Shown here: piece after piece, positions 50,561 through 58,795 of the stretch
How the letters are laid out: each line of letters starts with the position of its first letter
How positions within the stretch are numbered: position 1 is the stretch's first letter
Assembly: GCA_050248955.1 (NCBI GenBank)
Contig: JBFWRK010000014.1
Span: 62,001-126,000, forward strand
Direction of reading: 5' to 3'
Source: JBFWRK01 sp050248955
GTDB taxonomy: Bacteria > Actinomycetota > Acidimicrobiia > Acidimicrobiales > Ilumatobacteraceae
Length of the DNA stretch: 64,000 nucleotides
Made by a program: the position numbers and the translations under genes
Notes under the pieces: generated by a model
Database searches by the model: none
Seen by the model: the letters and a program-made list of their open reading frames with translations, nothing else
What the model was told of the DNA's origin: nothing

Positions 50561-51376
50561 TCACTCCGACGTCGGGCCGTCGAACACCGGGGCCCGCTTC
50601 TCCCGGTGCGACGCCAGACCCTCGGCCGCGTCAGGCCCGCCGAACCCGAAGAACTCCAGCCCGAGCGACGCGTCGAACGCCGGACCGGCCTGGCGGTACC
50701 AGTGGTTCAGGGAGTGCTTCGTCCACCGCAGCGCCGACTGCGACATCCCCGCCAACTGCACCGCGACCTCGAGCGCGCGGGCGTGCACCTGGTCGTCGTC
50801 GACGCACAGCGACACCAACCCGATCCGCTCGGCCTCCTCCCCCGTCAGCGTGTCGCACGTGAGCAGGTAGTACTTCGACTTCGCCATGCCCGCCAGCAAC
50901 GGCCAGCACACCGCGGCATGATCGCCGGCAGCCACGCCGAGGCGGGTGTGCCCGTCGATGATCCGCGCCGTGCGGCCGACGATCGAGATGTCGGCGAGCA
51001 TCCCCGCCACCAGACCGGCGCCGACCGCCGGGCCGTGGATCGCCGACACGATCGGCTTCGAGCAGTTGATGACGTTCCACACCAGGTCGCGCGCCTCGCG
51101 CATCACGCGGGTGCGCACCGCGTAGTCGTTGATGATGCCGTCGAGCAACTCGAAGCTGCCGCCCGACGAGAACCCCTTCCCCGCCCCCTGCAGGATCGCC
51201 ACCCGCACCTCCGGGTCGCGGTCGACCGTCAGCCAGATGTCGGCGATCTCACGATGCGCATCCGGCCCGACCGAGTTCAGACCCGGTGCGTCGAACGTGA
51301 TGCTGAGCACCCCGTCCGCCGGACGCTCGTACGTGAAGCTCGGGTACAGGGCGGCATAGTCGGTGGTCATGACCAC
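50561..51376 (-). CDS. Enoyl-CoA hydratase/isomerase family protein, divergent active site
   Basis: Crotonase-fold protein of 271 aa. Seen: FDAPGLNSVG, FSSGGSFELL (oxyanion segment, no C-x-G-x-D), HGPAVGAGLVAGMLADISIV and HTRLGVAAGDHAAVCWPLLAG. Neither hydratase Glu is kept; an Asp in AAGD is present. A hydrolase, lyase or isomerase role is more likely. GTG 51376 is chosen since GAGGAG lies 6 nt upstream. Single-gene unit, convergent with the SnoaL-like gene. Confidence 0.82.
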   Translation of the reverse strand: MVMTTDYAALYPSFTYERPADGVLSITFDAPGLNSVGPDAHREIADIWLTVDRDPEVRVAILQGAGKGFSSGGSFELLDGIINDYAVRTRVMREARDLVWNVINCSKPIVSAIHGPAVGAGLVAGMLADISIVGRTARIIDGHTRLGVAAGDHAAVCWPLLAGMAKSKYYLLTCDTLTGEEAERIGLVSLCVDDDQVHARALEVAVQLAGMSQSALRWTKHSLNHWYRQAGPAFDASLGLEFFGFGGPDAAEGLASHREKRAPVFDGPTSE

Positions 51377-51426
51377 ATCGTGCTCCTCGGGAGATCGCAG
51401 TGCTCATCTGGGCGGCACCGTCGACG

Positions 51427-51442
51427 AATCAGTAAGATGATT
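51427..51442. promoter_or_regulatory. AATCA-N6-TGATT palindrome at a divergent promoter
   Basis: AATCAGTAAGATGATT has perfect arms. It lies between the crotonase (51376, minus) and the dehydrogenase (51482, plus) and contains TAAGAT, a possible -10 for the plus strand. Confidence 0.52.
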
Positions 51443-51481
51443 GGGTGATTGTCGCACACAGGTCGACGGCCGACCGAGCCC

Positions 51482-52654
51482 ATGGATGACACCGCGCTGA
51501 CGGACGCCGACCGGGCGTTCGTCGACGAGCTGCGAGCGTGGCTGTCCGAGCACCTGACCGGCGACTTCAAGGCGGCCGGACCGGTGGGCGGCCCGGCCGA
51601 CGACACTGCCTGGGAGATCCGCAGGGCATGGGAGACCGAGCTCGCTGCCGCGCGGTGGCTGAACGTGTCGTGGCCGGAGGCGTACGGCGGCCGAGGCGGC
51701 ACCCCACGCCAGGAGCTGCTGTTCCACATCGAGCACGCCGCGAGCGGGGCACCGTACTGGGTGGGTGTGCAGGGCCGCGATCTGTTCGGGCCGACTCTCC
51801 TGGAGTACGGCACCGAGGAGCAGCGCATGCGCTTCCTGCCGAAGATCGCGGCCGTCGAGGAGCTCTGGGGTCAGGGCTTCAGCGAGCCCGACGCCGGATC
51901 CGACCTCGCCGGCCTCACCACCCGAGCCGAACGCGACGGCGACGAGTGGGTGATCACCGGCCAGAAGATCTGGACGACGTTCGGGCACCATGCCGACTGG
52001 CTGTACGTGCTGTGCCGCACGAACCCCGGCGCGCCACGCCACAAGGGGATCTCGATGCTGCTGGTGCCGGCCGATCAGCCCGGTGTCGACGTGCGACCGA
52101 TTCGCAACATCGCCGGTGGGCTCGAGTTCTGCGAGGTGTTTCTCGACGGTGCCCGCACGGCGGCCGAGCACGTGGTGGGCGAGGTCGACGGAGGCTGGTC
52201 GGTCGTGATGGGCACGTTGGGCAACGAGCGTGCCGGCGCGACCGTGCTGCCGTTCCAGGCCGGCTTCAAGCGCGAGATGCACGCGCTGATCGACCTGGCC
52301 CGCTCGAAGGGCGTCGCCGGCGACCCCGTCGTGCGCGACCGGATCAGCCGCGCCTGGGCCGGGCTCCGGATCATGGAGCTCAACAACGACCGCCTGCTGT
52401 CGGCCGTCCTCGCCGGCCGGCACCCCGGCCCCGAGTCGTCCGTCGGCAAGCTGTACTGGGCCAACTGGCATCGCGACTTCGGCGAGCTGATGGTCGACGT
52501 GCTGGGCGCCGATGCGCTGGCGCCTGGCAGCGGCACCGACCTGCACCCGATGGTGCGCAGCTTCCTCAACGCCCGCGCCGAGACCATCTACGGCGGCGCC
52601 AACGAGATCCAGCGCAACATCCTCGGCGAGCGCGTGCTCGGTCTGCCGCGTTGA
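51482..52654 (+). CDS. Acyl-CoA dehydrogenase family protein
   Basis: FadE-like protein of 390 aa. Seen: VSWPEAYGGRGGTPRQELLF, WGQGFSEPDAGSDLAGLTTR, VITGQKIWTTFGHHADWLYV and IYGGANEIQRNILGERVLGLP. Gly is at the MCAD-type Glu position. ATG 51482 is chosen; in-frame TTG 51449 would add 11 residues. An LLM gene follows 34 bp later. Confidence 0.91.
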   Translation: MDDTALTDADRAFVDELRAWLSEHLTGDFKAAGPVGGPADDTAWEIRRAWETELAAARWLNVSWPEAYGGRGGTPRQELLFHIEHAASGAPYWVGVQGRDLFGPTLLEYGTEEQRMRFLPKIAAVEELWGQGFSEPDAGSDLAGLTTRAERDGDEWVITGQKIWTTFGHHADWLYVLCRTNPGAPRHKGISMLLVPADQPGVDVRPIRNIAGGLEFCEVFLDGARTAAEHVVGEVDGGWSVVMGTLGNERAGATVLPFQAGFKREMHALIDLARSKGVAGDPVVRDRISRAWAGLRIMELNNDRLLSAVLAGRHPGPESSVGKLYWANWHRDFGELMVDVLGADALAPGSGTDLHPMVRSFLNARAETIYGGANEIQRNILGERVLGLPR

Positions 52655-52688
52655 CGCGACCACCAACCCGACCCACCCGGAGGACCAC

Positions 52689-53699
52689 GTGCTGATCGAC
52701 ACCTCATTCGGCAAGTCGCTCGTCGACGCCGGCGACACCGCCCGCGCCCTGGAGGCCGCTGGCTACGACGGCATCTGGACCGGTGAGACGCAGCACGATC
52801 CGTTCCTCACCACCCTGCTCGCGATCCAGGCGACCCAGCACATCACGCTCGGTACCTCCGTGGCCATCGCATTCGCGCGGACACCGATGGACACGGCCTA
52901 CTCGGCCCACGACCTCGCCGCGCTCAGCCGCGGGCGGTTCGTGCTCGGCCTCGGCTCACAGGTGAAGCCGCACATCGAGCGCCGCTTCTCGATGCCGTGG
53001 TCGGAGCCGGCGGCACGGATGCGCGAGTACGTCCTCGCGCTGAAGGCGATCTGGGCCGCGTGGCAGGACAGCGGCCCGCTCAACTTCGCTGGCGACTTCT
53101 ACACGCACACGTTGATGACCCCGTTCTTCTCCCCTGAGCCACACGACTACGGACCGCCGCCCGTCTACCTGGCCGGCGTCGGGCCACGCATGACCGAGGT
53201 GGCCGGCGAGGTGTGCGACGGCTTCTTCTTCCACCCGTTCACCACCCGGCGCTACCTCCAGGAGGTCACCCTGCCGGCGCTGCACCGTGGGCGCAGCGCG
53301 GCCGGGCACGACGGGGTCGACGGGTTCACGGTCGCCGGGCCGGCGTTCACCTGCGTCGGCCGTGACGACGCCGAGCTCACGACGGCGATCGCCGGCACCA
53401 AGCAGCAGATCGCCTTCTACGCCTCCACGCCGACGTACCGACCGGTGCTGGACCTGCACGGCTGGGGCGACCTCCAGCCGGAGCTGACGAGCCTCACGAA
53501 GCAGGGCAGGTGGTCGGAGATGGGTGGGACGATCGACGACGAGATGCTGCACGCGTTCGCCGTGGTCGGTGGGCCCGAGGAGGTGGGCCGCGGACTCCGC
53601 GATCGGTGGGGGCTGGTGGCCGACCGGATCAGCCTGTACGCCACCTACCGGTCCGACCCCGCGGTGTGGTCGGCCGTCATCGACGCCATCCGCTCCTGA
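52689..53699 (+). CDS. LLM class F420-dependent oxidoreductase
   Basis: Luciferase-like protein of 336 aa. Seen: YDGIWTGETQHDPFLTTLLA, GTSVAIAFARTPMDTAYSA, ALSRGRFVLGLGSQVKPHIER and PVYLAGVGPRMTEVAGEVCDG. This matches the F420-dependent TIGR03617-like group. GGAGG lies 5 nt before GTG 52689. It likely shares the transcript of the dehydrogenase upstream and converges with the kinase at 53732. Confidence 0.87.
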   Translation: MLIDTSFGKSLVDAGDTARALEAAGYDGIWTGETQHDPFLTTLLAIQATQHITLGTSVAIAFARTPMDTAYSAHDLAALSRGRFVLGLGSQVKPHIERRFSMPWSEPAARMREYVLALKAIWAAWQDSGPLNFAGDFYTHTLMTPFFSPEPHDYGPPPVYLAGVGPRMTEVAGEVCDGFFFHPFTTRRYLQEVTLPALHRGRSAAGHDGVDGFTVAGPAFTCVGRDDAELTTAIAGTKQQIAFYASTPTYRPVLDLHGWGDLQPELTSLTKQGRWSEMGGTIDDEMLHAFAVVGGPEEVGRGLRDRWGLVADRISLYATYRSDPAVWSAVIDAIRS

Positions 53700-53731
53700 C
53701 CGTTCCGCGCCCGACCGGCGGAGTCGCGGCC

Positions 53732-54805
53732 TCAGCGGCCCAGCGCCGAGATCGTCCCCAGCCGCTCCGCCGCGGTGAGGCAGCGGGTCAGGTAGCCGAT
53801 CTGCGCGTCGTCGGTGTGCACGCCATCAGGCGTGATCAGCCACATCAGAACCCCGTAGAGCACGTGGCACCGATACCGGTCGAACGCCTCGTCCCTCGCC
53901 GGCGGAGTGACCCCGCGCGCTGCCAGCGCCGTCAGGTAGTGATCGATCAGCGCGCGCTCGTTGGCGGCCAGTTGCTCCTGGTCGAGGGCGGTGGTGAGGA
54001 TGTAGGTGACGTCGAGCGCCCAGCATCCTCGGAGCGCGAGCTGCCAGTCGAGCAGCCCGCCCTGCGAACCGTCGACGTAGTACACGTTGCCGGCGTGCAC
54101 GTCGCCGTGCAGCAGTGTGTGCGGCCCGCTGTCCATCACCCCGAGCAACCGCTCGTAGCCGCCCCACAACGCATCGTCGGTCCAGATCGACCGGTCGACG
54201 AGCGGCGCTCGATGGCCGCGCTCGACGTGACGGCGGGTGAGCCGCGGCCCGATGTCGCGCCAGAAGCGCATCGGCGCGTTGACCAGGGGCGGCGTGAGCC
54301 ACGGCAGCTGCTGGTCGAGCCGATCCCCACCCCAGTACGCGGCGTGGACGGTGGCGATCGTGTCGAGCAATCCGGCGACGTCGTCGACGGTGTTCGGCTC
54401 GGTCACGATGCCGAGACGCGCACCGGGGCGCTGCGACAGGTCCTCCATGAGGAGGGTGAAGGTGATGTCGTCGCCCAGGGCATCGATCGCGTAGACCGCG
54501 GGCCGCTCGATGTCGAGCCCGGGCAGTACGTCGCGGTAGATGCGGACCTCGGTGGAGTACATCTCGGACGGGAAGCTGAACCATTCGAGGTTGCGCTTCA
54601 CGAAGATCGTGGGCGGCAGCCCGGCGTCGCGCCCGGTGGCGTAGGTGACGGCCAGCCGTAGCCGACTGGCCGACCCGTCGGTGGCGCCGAGCACCTCCAC
54701 TGACTCGACCTCGACGTCCGGCCGGTCGACTCGAAGCAGTCGCGTCAGCGCCGCGGCATCGAGCGCCCGGTTGGTCGCCTCGGGCCCATCGACGACATCG
54801 GTCAT
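53732..54805 (-). CDS. APH-fold phosphotransferase (ecdysteroid-kinase-like/EcKL-type)
   Basis: Kinase-fold protein of 357 aa. Seen: FVKRNLEWFSFPSEMYSTEV with a likely ATP-binding Lys, LLMEDLSQRPGARLG (hinge), LLHGDVHAGNVYYVDG (Brenner motif) and GLLDWQLALRG with the metal-binding Asp. All kinase residues are in place. Its ATG overlaps the crotonase stop by 4 nt (ATGA). A small hydroxylated lipid, steroid or hydroxyacyl-CoA is the likely acceptor. Confidence 0.83.
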   Translation of the reverse strand: MTDVVDGPEATNRALDAAALTRLLRVDRPDVEVESVEVLGATDGSASRLRLAVTYATGRDAGLPPTIFVKRNLEWFSFPSEMYSTEVRIYRDVLPGLDIERPAVYAIDALGDDITFTLLMEDLSQRPGARLGIVTEPNTVDDVAGLLDTIATVHAAYWGGDRLDQQLPWLTPPLVNAPMRFWRDIGPRLTRRHVERGHRAPLVDRSIWTDDALWGGYERLLGVMDSGPHTLLHGDVHAGNVYYVDGSQGGLLDWQLALRGCWALDVTYILTTALDQEQLAANERALIDHYLTALAARGVTPPARDEAFDRYRCHVLYGVLMWLITPDGVHTDDAQIGYLTRCLTAAERLGTISALGR

Positions 54806-55659
54806 TCGAACGGCTCCTCGTCCCACCACGGCACGAAGTCGGGCAGGTCTGCCGCTGTCATCGTGAACCGTGGTGCTCGCTTCTCCTTGAACGCGGCGAC
54901 ACCCTCCTTCACGTCGGGTGACGTGCCCAGGGCGAGCAGCGCCTGTGACTCCAGCCGGTTCGCCGACATCGGGTGCGGCGACCCGAGCTGCCGCCAGAGC
55001 AGGCTGCGCGTCAGGGCCACCGAGACGGCCGATGTGGTGGTCGCGATCTCCCTCGCCACGTCGAGCGCTCTGGGGAGCACCTGATCGGCTGGCACCAGCT
55101 CGCGCACGAGACCGGCATCGAGTGCTTCCGAGGCCGGGAAGATGCGGCCCGTGATGGCCCAGTCCGTCGCACGGGCGATGCCCACCAGCCTCGGCAGGAA
55201 CCACGTCGCGCACGACTCGGGGACGATCCCGCGGCGCGAGAACGGGAGCCCGAACCGGGCCGAACCCGCCCCGATCCGGATGTCCAACGGGAGGATCATC
55301 GTCACGCCGATGCCGACCGCCGTGCCGTTGATCGCCCCGACCAGTGCCTTGTTCGACGCGAACATCCGCAGCGCCAGCTCACCCCCGACGTCGCGGGTGC
55401 CGCCGCGCAGCGGTTTGAACCCCGCGGCATCCGCTGCGTAACCGCCGCTCGATGCGCTGAGGTCGGTGCCCGCGGAGAAGAACTCGCCGGCACCGGTGAG
55501 CACGATCACCCTGATGTCATCGTCCGCCTCCGCGCGGCCGAAGGCGTCGATCAGCTCGTCGAGCGTCTGATACGTGACCGTATTGCGCTGCTCGGGCCGA
55601 TCGAGGGTGATCGTGAGGACGCGATCGGCCACCTCGTACCGGATCGTCTCGTAGCTCAT
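54802..55659 (-). CDS. Enoyl-CoA hydratase/isomerase family protein
   Basis: Crotonase-fold protein of 285 aa. Seen: ITLDRPEQRNTVTYQTLDEL, FSAGTDLSAS, INGTAVGIGVTMILPLDIRI and FSRRGIVPESCATWFLPRLVG. The Glu in PES and the Asp in RATDWAITG suggest a subtype other than the classic hydratase. GGAG lies 8 nt before ATG 55659. First of a two-gene unit with the kinase; the site at 55675 lies just upstream. Confidence 0.88.
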   Translation of the reverse strand: MSYETIRYEVADRVLTITLDRPEQRNTVTYQTLDELIDAFGRAEADDDIRVIVLTGAGEFFSAGTDLSASSGGYAADAAGFKPLRGGTRDVGGELALRMFASNKALVGAINGTAVGIGVTMILPLDIRIGAGSARFGLPFSRRGIVPESCATWFLPRLVGIARATDWAITGRIFPASEALDAGLVRELVPADQVLPRALDVAREIATTTSAVSVALTRSLLWRQLGSPHPMSANRLESQALLALGTSPDVKEGVAAFKEKRAPRFTMTAADLPDFVPWWDEEPFE

Positions 55660-55674
55660 GTGTCGTCTCCTGCG

Positions 55675-55699
55675 AGACAGTGTAATCATTGAACTGTCT
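55675..55699. promoter_or_regulatory. AGACAGT-N11-ACTGTCT inverted repeat, candidate TetR site
   Basis: Perfect 7-bp arms are separated by 11 bp, 16 bp before ATG 55659. The arms match those at 57438 (spacer 1 bp), one helical turn further apart. Probable second target of the TetR encoded at 55741. Confidence 0.5.
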
Positions 55700-55740
55700 G
55701 ACATCGCCGACCGAGCTTCACCGACGATCGGCCGCTCCGC

Positions 55741-56358
55741 TCAGGCCGACTGGTTCGCGCCGAGCTGGTCGAGCCCGGCGAGGCCGGACTCGAGCATCTC
55801 GAGCGCTCGGGTGATCGCGTCGCTCGGGTTGCCACGACCCCCCGAGTCGGCCCAGCGATAGAACTCGACCGTAGCGACCGCACCCATCGCGGTCGCGAGG
55901 ACCCGGACGCGCGGATCGGTGGGCGCGACACCCATGCGGAGAGCGAGCCGCTCGACGACCTGCTCGCGCTCGTTGAGGTGCTCACCGTGGGCACGCGCCC
56001 GGAGGGTGGGAGCCTGCGCCATCACGGCCGCGAGCTGTAGCACCCGGTCGCGATCGGCCGGATCGACGTGCGAGGTCGCGCGATAGGCGTTGCGGAGCGC
56101 AGTCACGGCGCCCTCCGAGTCGGGACGCGCATCGAGCGCGTCGAGCAGCCGGCGGTCGAGCCGTCGCGCGAGGTCGAGGATGATGTCGTCCTTCGTCGCG
56201 AAGTACCGGAAGAACGTGCGCTGCGACGTGCCGGCAGCAGCGGCGATGTCGTCGACCGTGACGGCGTCGAAGCCGCTGCTCACGAACAGATCGATCGCGA
56301 CCCGAGCGATCTCGTCACGCAGGAGGCGCTTGCGACGGTCGGTGAGCGACTCGATCAC
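55741..56358 (-). CDS. TetR family transcriptional regulator
   Basis: A 205-aa regulator. Seen: HTH from DEIARVAIDLFVSSGFDAVTV through IAAAAGTSQRTFFRYFATKDD (residues ~16-56; the TFFRYF recognition helix is typical), then a helical ligand domain. GTG 56358 overlaps the APH kinase stop by 4 nt, so it is co-translated with the kinase and probably controls that operon and the divergent dehydrogenase through the palindromes at 57438. Ligand probably an acyl-CoA. Confidence 0.92.
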   Translation of the reverse strand: MIESLTDRRKRLLRDEIARVAIDLFVSSGFDAVTVDDIAAAAGTSQRTFFRYFATKDDIILDLARRLDRRLLDALDARPDSEGAVTALRNAYRATSHVDPADRDRVLQLAAVMAQAPTLRARAHGEHLNEREQVVERLALRMGVAPTDPRVRVLATAMGAVATVEFYRWADSGGRGNPSDAITRALEMLESGLAGLDQLGANQSA

Positions 56359-57416
56359 CGTCGCTCACCACGGGCAAAGGCTGCCGCGCCTCGCATCAGG
56401 CGGGGCACGGTGTCGACCATCATGTTCTCCTCGTCGGGGATGCCGGCCGCTCGCTGCCGGGCGAACGTCCCTTCGAGGATGACCGCCAGCTTGAACAGCG
56501 CGAGCGCCTGATAGTAGGGCAGCGCGGAGAGGTCCCGACCGGTCCTCTCGGCGTAGCGCGCTGCCATCTGCGCTCGACTCGGGTATCCCTCGGGGCCTCC
56601 GGCGAGCTCGCTGAGGATCGGCTCTTCCGCCGGCTCGGTCCAGCGGGCCAGCAGGTGCCCGATGTCGAGCAGCGGATCGCCGATCGTGCCGGTGTCCCAG
56701 TCGACGATCGCGGCGAGGCGAGCGGGTGGGTCGGGAGCGACCATCACGTTGAACGGGCTGTAGTCGCCGTGGATGATGCCCGTCGGGCTCATCGTCGGGC
56801 GGTTGTCCTCCAGCCACGCGGTCAGGAAGTCGATCTCGGGCAGGTCGCGCACGCGGTATCCGTCGAGCTGGCCGAGCCAACGCCGCACCTGACGCTCGAG
56901 GAAGCCCTCCGGCTTGCCCAGTCCCGCGAGGCCACGCGACTCCCAGTCGACACCGGCCAGAGCGGCGACCCCGTCGACGTAGGCCATCCCGAGGTCGAAG
57001 CGCAGCGAGTGATCCGACAGGAACGGTTCGGCGAGCCCGAAGCCCGGCGTGAACCCGTCGACGAGGCCCATGATCATGAACGGCCGTCCGAGCACGTCGA
57101 CCTCGGTGCAGTACAGCAGCGGGGTCGGGTGCGGCACGTCGGTGCCCTCGAGCGCCCTCAGGATCCGCCATTCACGCTCGGTGTTCGAGGCGCTCGGGTG
57201 GTTCTTGATCGCGGGTGGCATGCGCAGCACCCAGCGGTGCTCGCCGCGCTGCACCAGGTAGAGCGCGTTCGCGATGCCGGTGGCCGCGCCCATGCGATCG
57301 GCGACGAGCGGGTGCCCTGCCCCGTCCAGCCGGTCGCCGATCCAGGCCGCGAGGGCGTCGGTGTCGACCTGCTCGGCGTCGACATCGGGCTGGTGGTCGA
57401 TCGGTTCGTCGGGCAC
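56355..57416 (-). CDS. APH-fold kinase, ACAD10/11- and LvaA-like
   Basis: Phosphotransferase of 353 aa. Seen: VLRMPPAIKNHPSASNTERE (ATP region), MIMGLVDGFTPG hinge, IIHGDYSPFNVMV (Brenner motif) and AIVDWDTGTIGDPLLDIGHL with the metal Asp. This is the form fused to acyl-CoA dehydrogenase in human ACAD10/11 and separate in LvaA, where 4-hydroxyacyl-CoA is phosphorylated. Here the partner dehydrogenase is the divergent gene at 57473. GTG 57416 is the start. Confidence 0.85.
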   Translation of the reverse strand: MPDEPIDHQPDVDAEQVDTDALAAWIGDRLDGAGHPLVADRMGAATGIANALYLVQRGEHRWVLRMPPAIKNHPSASNTEREWRILRALEGTDVPHPTPLLYCTEVDVLGRPFMIMGLVDGFTPGFGLAEPFLSDHSLRFDLGMAYVDGVAALAGVDWESRGLAGLGKPEGFLERQVRRWLGQLDGYRVRDLPEIDFLTAWLEDNRPTMSPTGIIHGDYSPFNVMVAPDPPARLAAIVDWDTGTIGDPLLDIGHLLARWTEPAEEPILSELAGGPEGYPSRAQMAARYAERTGRDLSALPYYQALALFKLAVILEGTFARQRAAGIPDEENMMVDTVPRLMRGAAAFARGERR

Positions 57417-57437
57417 GTGACGCAGCGTATGGACACT

Positions 57438-57465
57438 TGACAGTGACTGTCAACACTGTCAGTGT
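57438..57465. promoter_or_regulatory. Double palindrome, probable TetR operator
   Basis: TGACAGT-G-ACTGTCA (57438-57452) is followed directly by ACACTG-T-CAGTGT (57453-57465). Both are perfect and carry TGTCA repeats. They lie between the kinase-TetR operon (22 bp upstream of GTG 57416) and the divergent dehydrogenase (8 bp before GTG 57473). Confidence 0.75.
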
Positions 57466-57472
57466 CACGCAC

Positions 57473-58711
57473 GTGATCGACTTCGAGCTCCCCGACGACA
57501 TCAAGGCGTTGCGCGCCACGGTGGCGGCCTTCGTCGACGACGTCGTGCGGCCCGCCGAGTCCCAGATCAACACCCGCCCGTTCAAGGACATCGTCCGCGA
57601 CTTGCAGGGCCAGGCGCGCAGCGCCGGGCTCTGGTGCCCGTTCATCCCGAAGGAGTACGGCGGGATGGGCCTCGGTCACCTCGCCAACGCGATCGTGCAG
57701 ATCGAGGTCGGGCGATCGTTCTCGGGGCTGGGCGCCTGGGCCTTGAACTGCATGGGTCCGCAGGACGCGACGATGCTCACGCTTGCCGAATACGGCACCG
57801 ACGAGCAGAAGGAGCGGTACCTCGTCCCGCTGGTGAACGGCGACCTGCGGATCTGCTTCTCGATGACCGAGCGCGCGGCCGGCGCCGACGCGACCGGTAT
57901 GAAGACCGCTGCCGTCATGGACGGCGACAACTGGGTCCTCAACGGCGAGAAGTGGTTCTCGTCCGGCGCCAGCGTCTCGGACGTCGCGCTCGTGATGGCC
58001 AAGACCAATCCCGACGCGCCACGCCACCAGCAGTTCTCGACGTTCCTGGTCGAGCTGCCCAACCCCGGCTATCGGATCGTGCGCGACATCCCCGTGTGGG
58101 GCGAGGAGTTCGCGCCGAGCTTCGAGGGCGAGCAGACGATGGGCCACGCCGAGGTCAGGATCGAGGATCTGGTGGTACCTGCCGCCAGCATCGTCGGTGG
58201 CCTCGGCAATGGGTTCACGATGGGCCAGCACCGGTTGGGCTACGGCCGCCTCCGCCACGGGATGTGGAGCATCGCCAAGGCACAGGCGGCCCTCGACCTC
58301 GCCACGGGTTGGGCGATCGAGCGGCAGACGTTCGGCCAGCGCGTCGCCGACCGCCAGGGCATCACCTGGATGCTCAGTGACTGCGCCGAGAAGATCTACC
58401 TCACCCGGCTGATGGTGCTCCACCTCGCGTGGAAGATGGAGACCGGCAAGGACCTCCGCACCGAGAACTCGATCGCGAAGACCTACATCGCCAACATGCT
58501 CTGCGAGGTCATCGACACCGCGATCCAGATCCACGGTGCGCTCGGCCTCACGCACGACGTCCCGCTCGTGCACTGGTACTCGCACGCCCGCGCCAACCGG
58601 ATCATCGACGGGCCAGACGAGGTCCACCGGTGGACCGTCGGCCGGTCGGTCGTCAAGGCGTACGAGCGTGACGGCACCACCGCCGCCGTCACCGGCGGCG
58701 ACCTCTTCTGA
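57473..58711 (+). CDS. Acyl-CoA dehydrogenase, ACAD10/11 type
   Basis: Protein of 412 aa. Seen: AGLWCPFIPKEYGGMGLGHL, ALNCMGPQDATMLTLAEYGT, RICFSMTERAAGADATGMKT, VLNGEKWFSSGASVSDVAL and RIIDGPDEVHRWTVG. The DGPDEVH ending and the NC.GPQDATM segment match ACAD10/11 and LvaC, not the FadE group. In those systems the dehydrogenase removes phosphate from 4-phosphoacyl-CoA. The start is uncertain: GTG 57473 is chosen; GTG 57443 or TTG 57437, inside the operator, are possible. Confidence 0.87.
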   Translation: MIDFELPDDIKALRATVAAFVDDVVRPAESQINTRPFKDIVRDLQGQARSAGLWCPFIPKEYGGMGLGHLANAIVQIEVGRSFSGLGAWALNCMGPQDATMLTLAEYGTDEQKERYLVPLVNGDLRICFSMTERAAGADATGMKTAAVMDGDNWVLNGEKWFSSGASVSDVALVMAKTNPDAPRHQQFSTFLVELPNPGYRIVRDIPVWGEEFAPSFEGEQTMGHAEVRIEDLVVPAASIVGGLGNGFTMGQHRLGYGRLRHGMWSIAKAQAALDLATGWAIERQTFGQRVADRQGITWMLSDCAEKIYLTRLMVLHLAWKMETGKDLRTENSIAKTYIANMLCEVIDTAIQIHGALGLTHDVPLVHWYSHARANRIIDGPDEVHRWTVGRSVVKAYERDGTTAAVTGGDLF

Positions 58712-58745
58712 GGCCGGCCCGAGTGCTCCGACGAACCTGAACCCG

Positions 58746-58761
58746 GCAGCGGGCGCGCTGC
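58746..58761. terminator. Weak hairpin between convergent genes
   Basis: GCAGCG and CGCTGC arms with a 4-nt loop lie between the dehydrogenase and the convergent P450. Only 6 bp of stem, so termination is doubtful. Confidence 0.25.
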
Positions 58762-58795
58762 GCTCACTCGGCGGCGTCGGCCGCCTCGTACCCGA

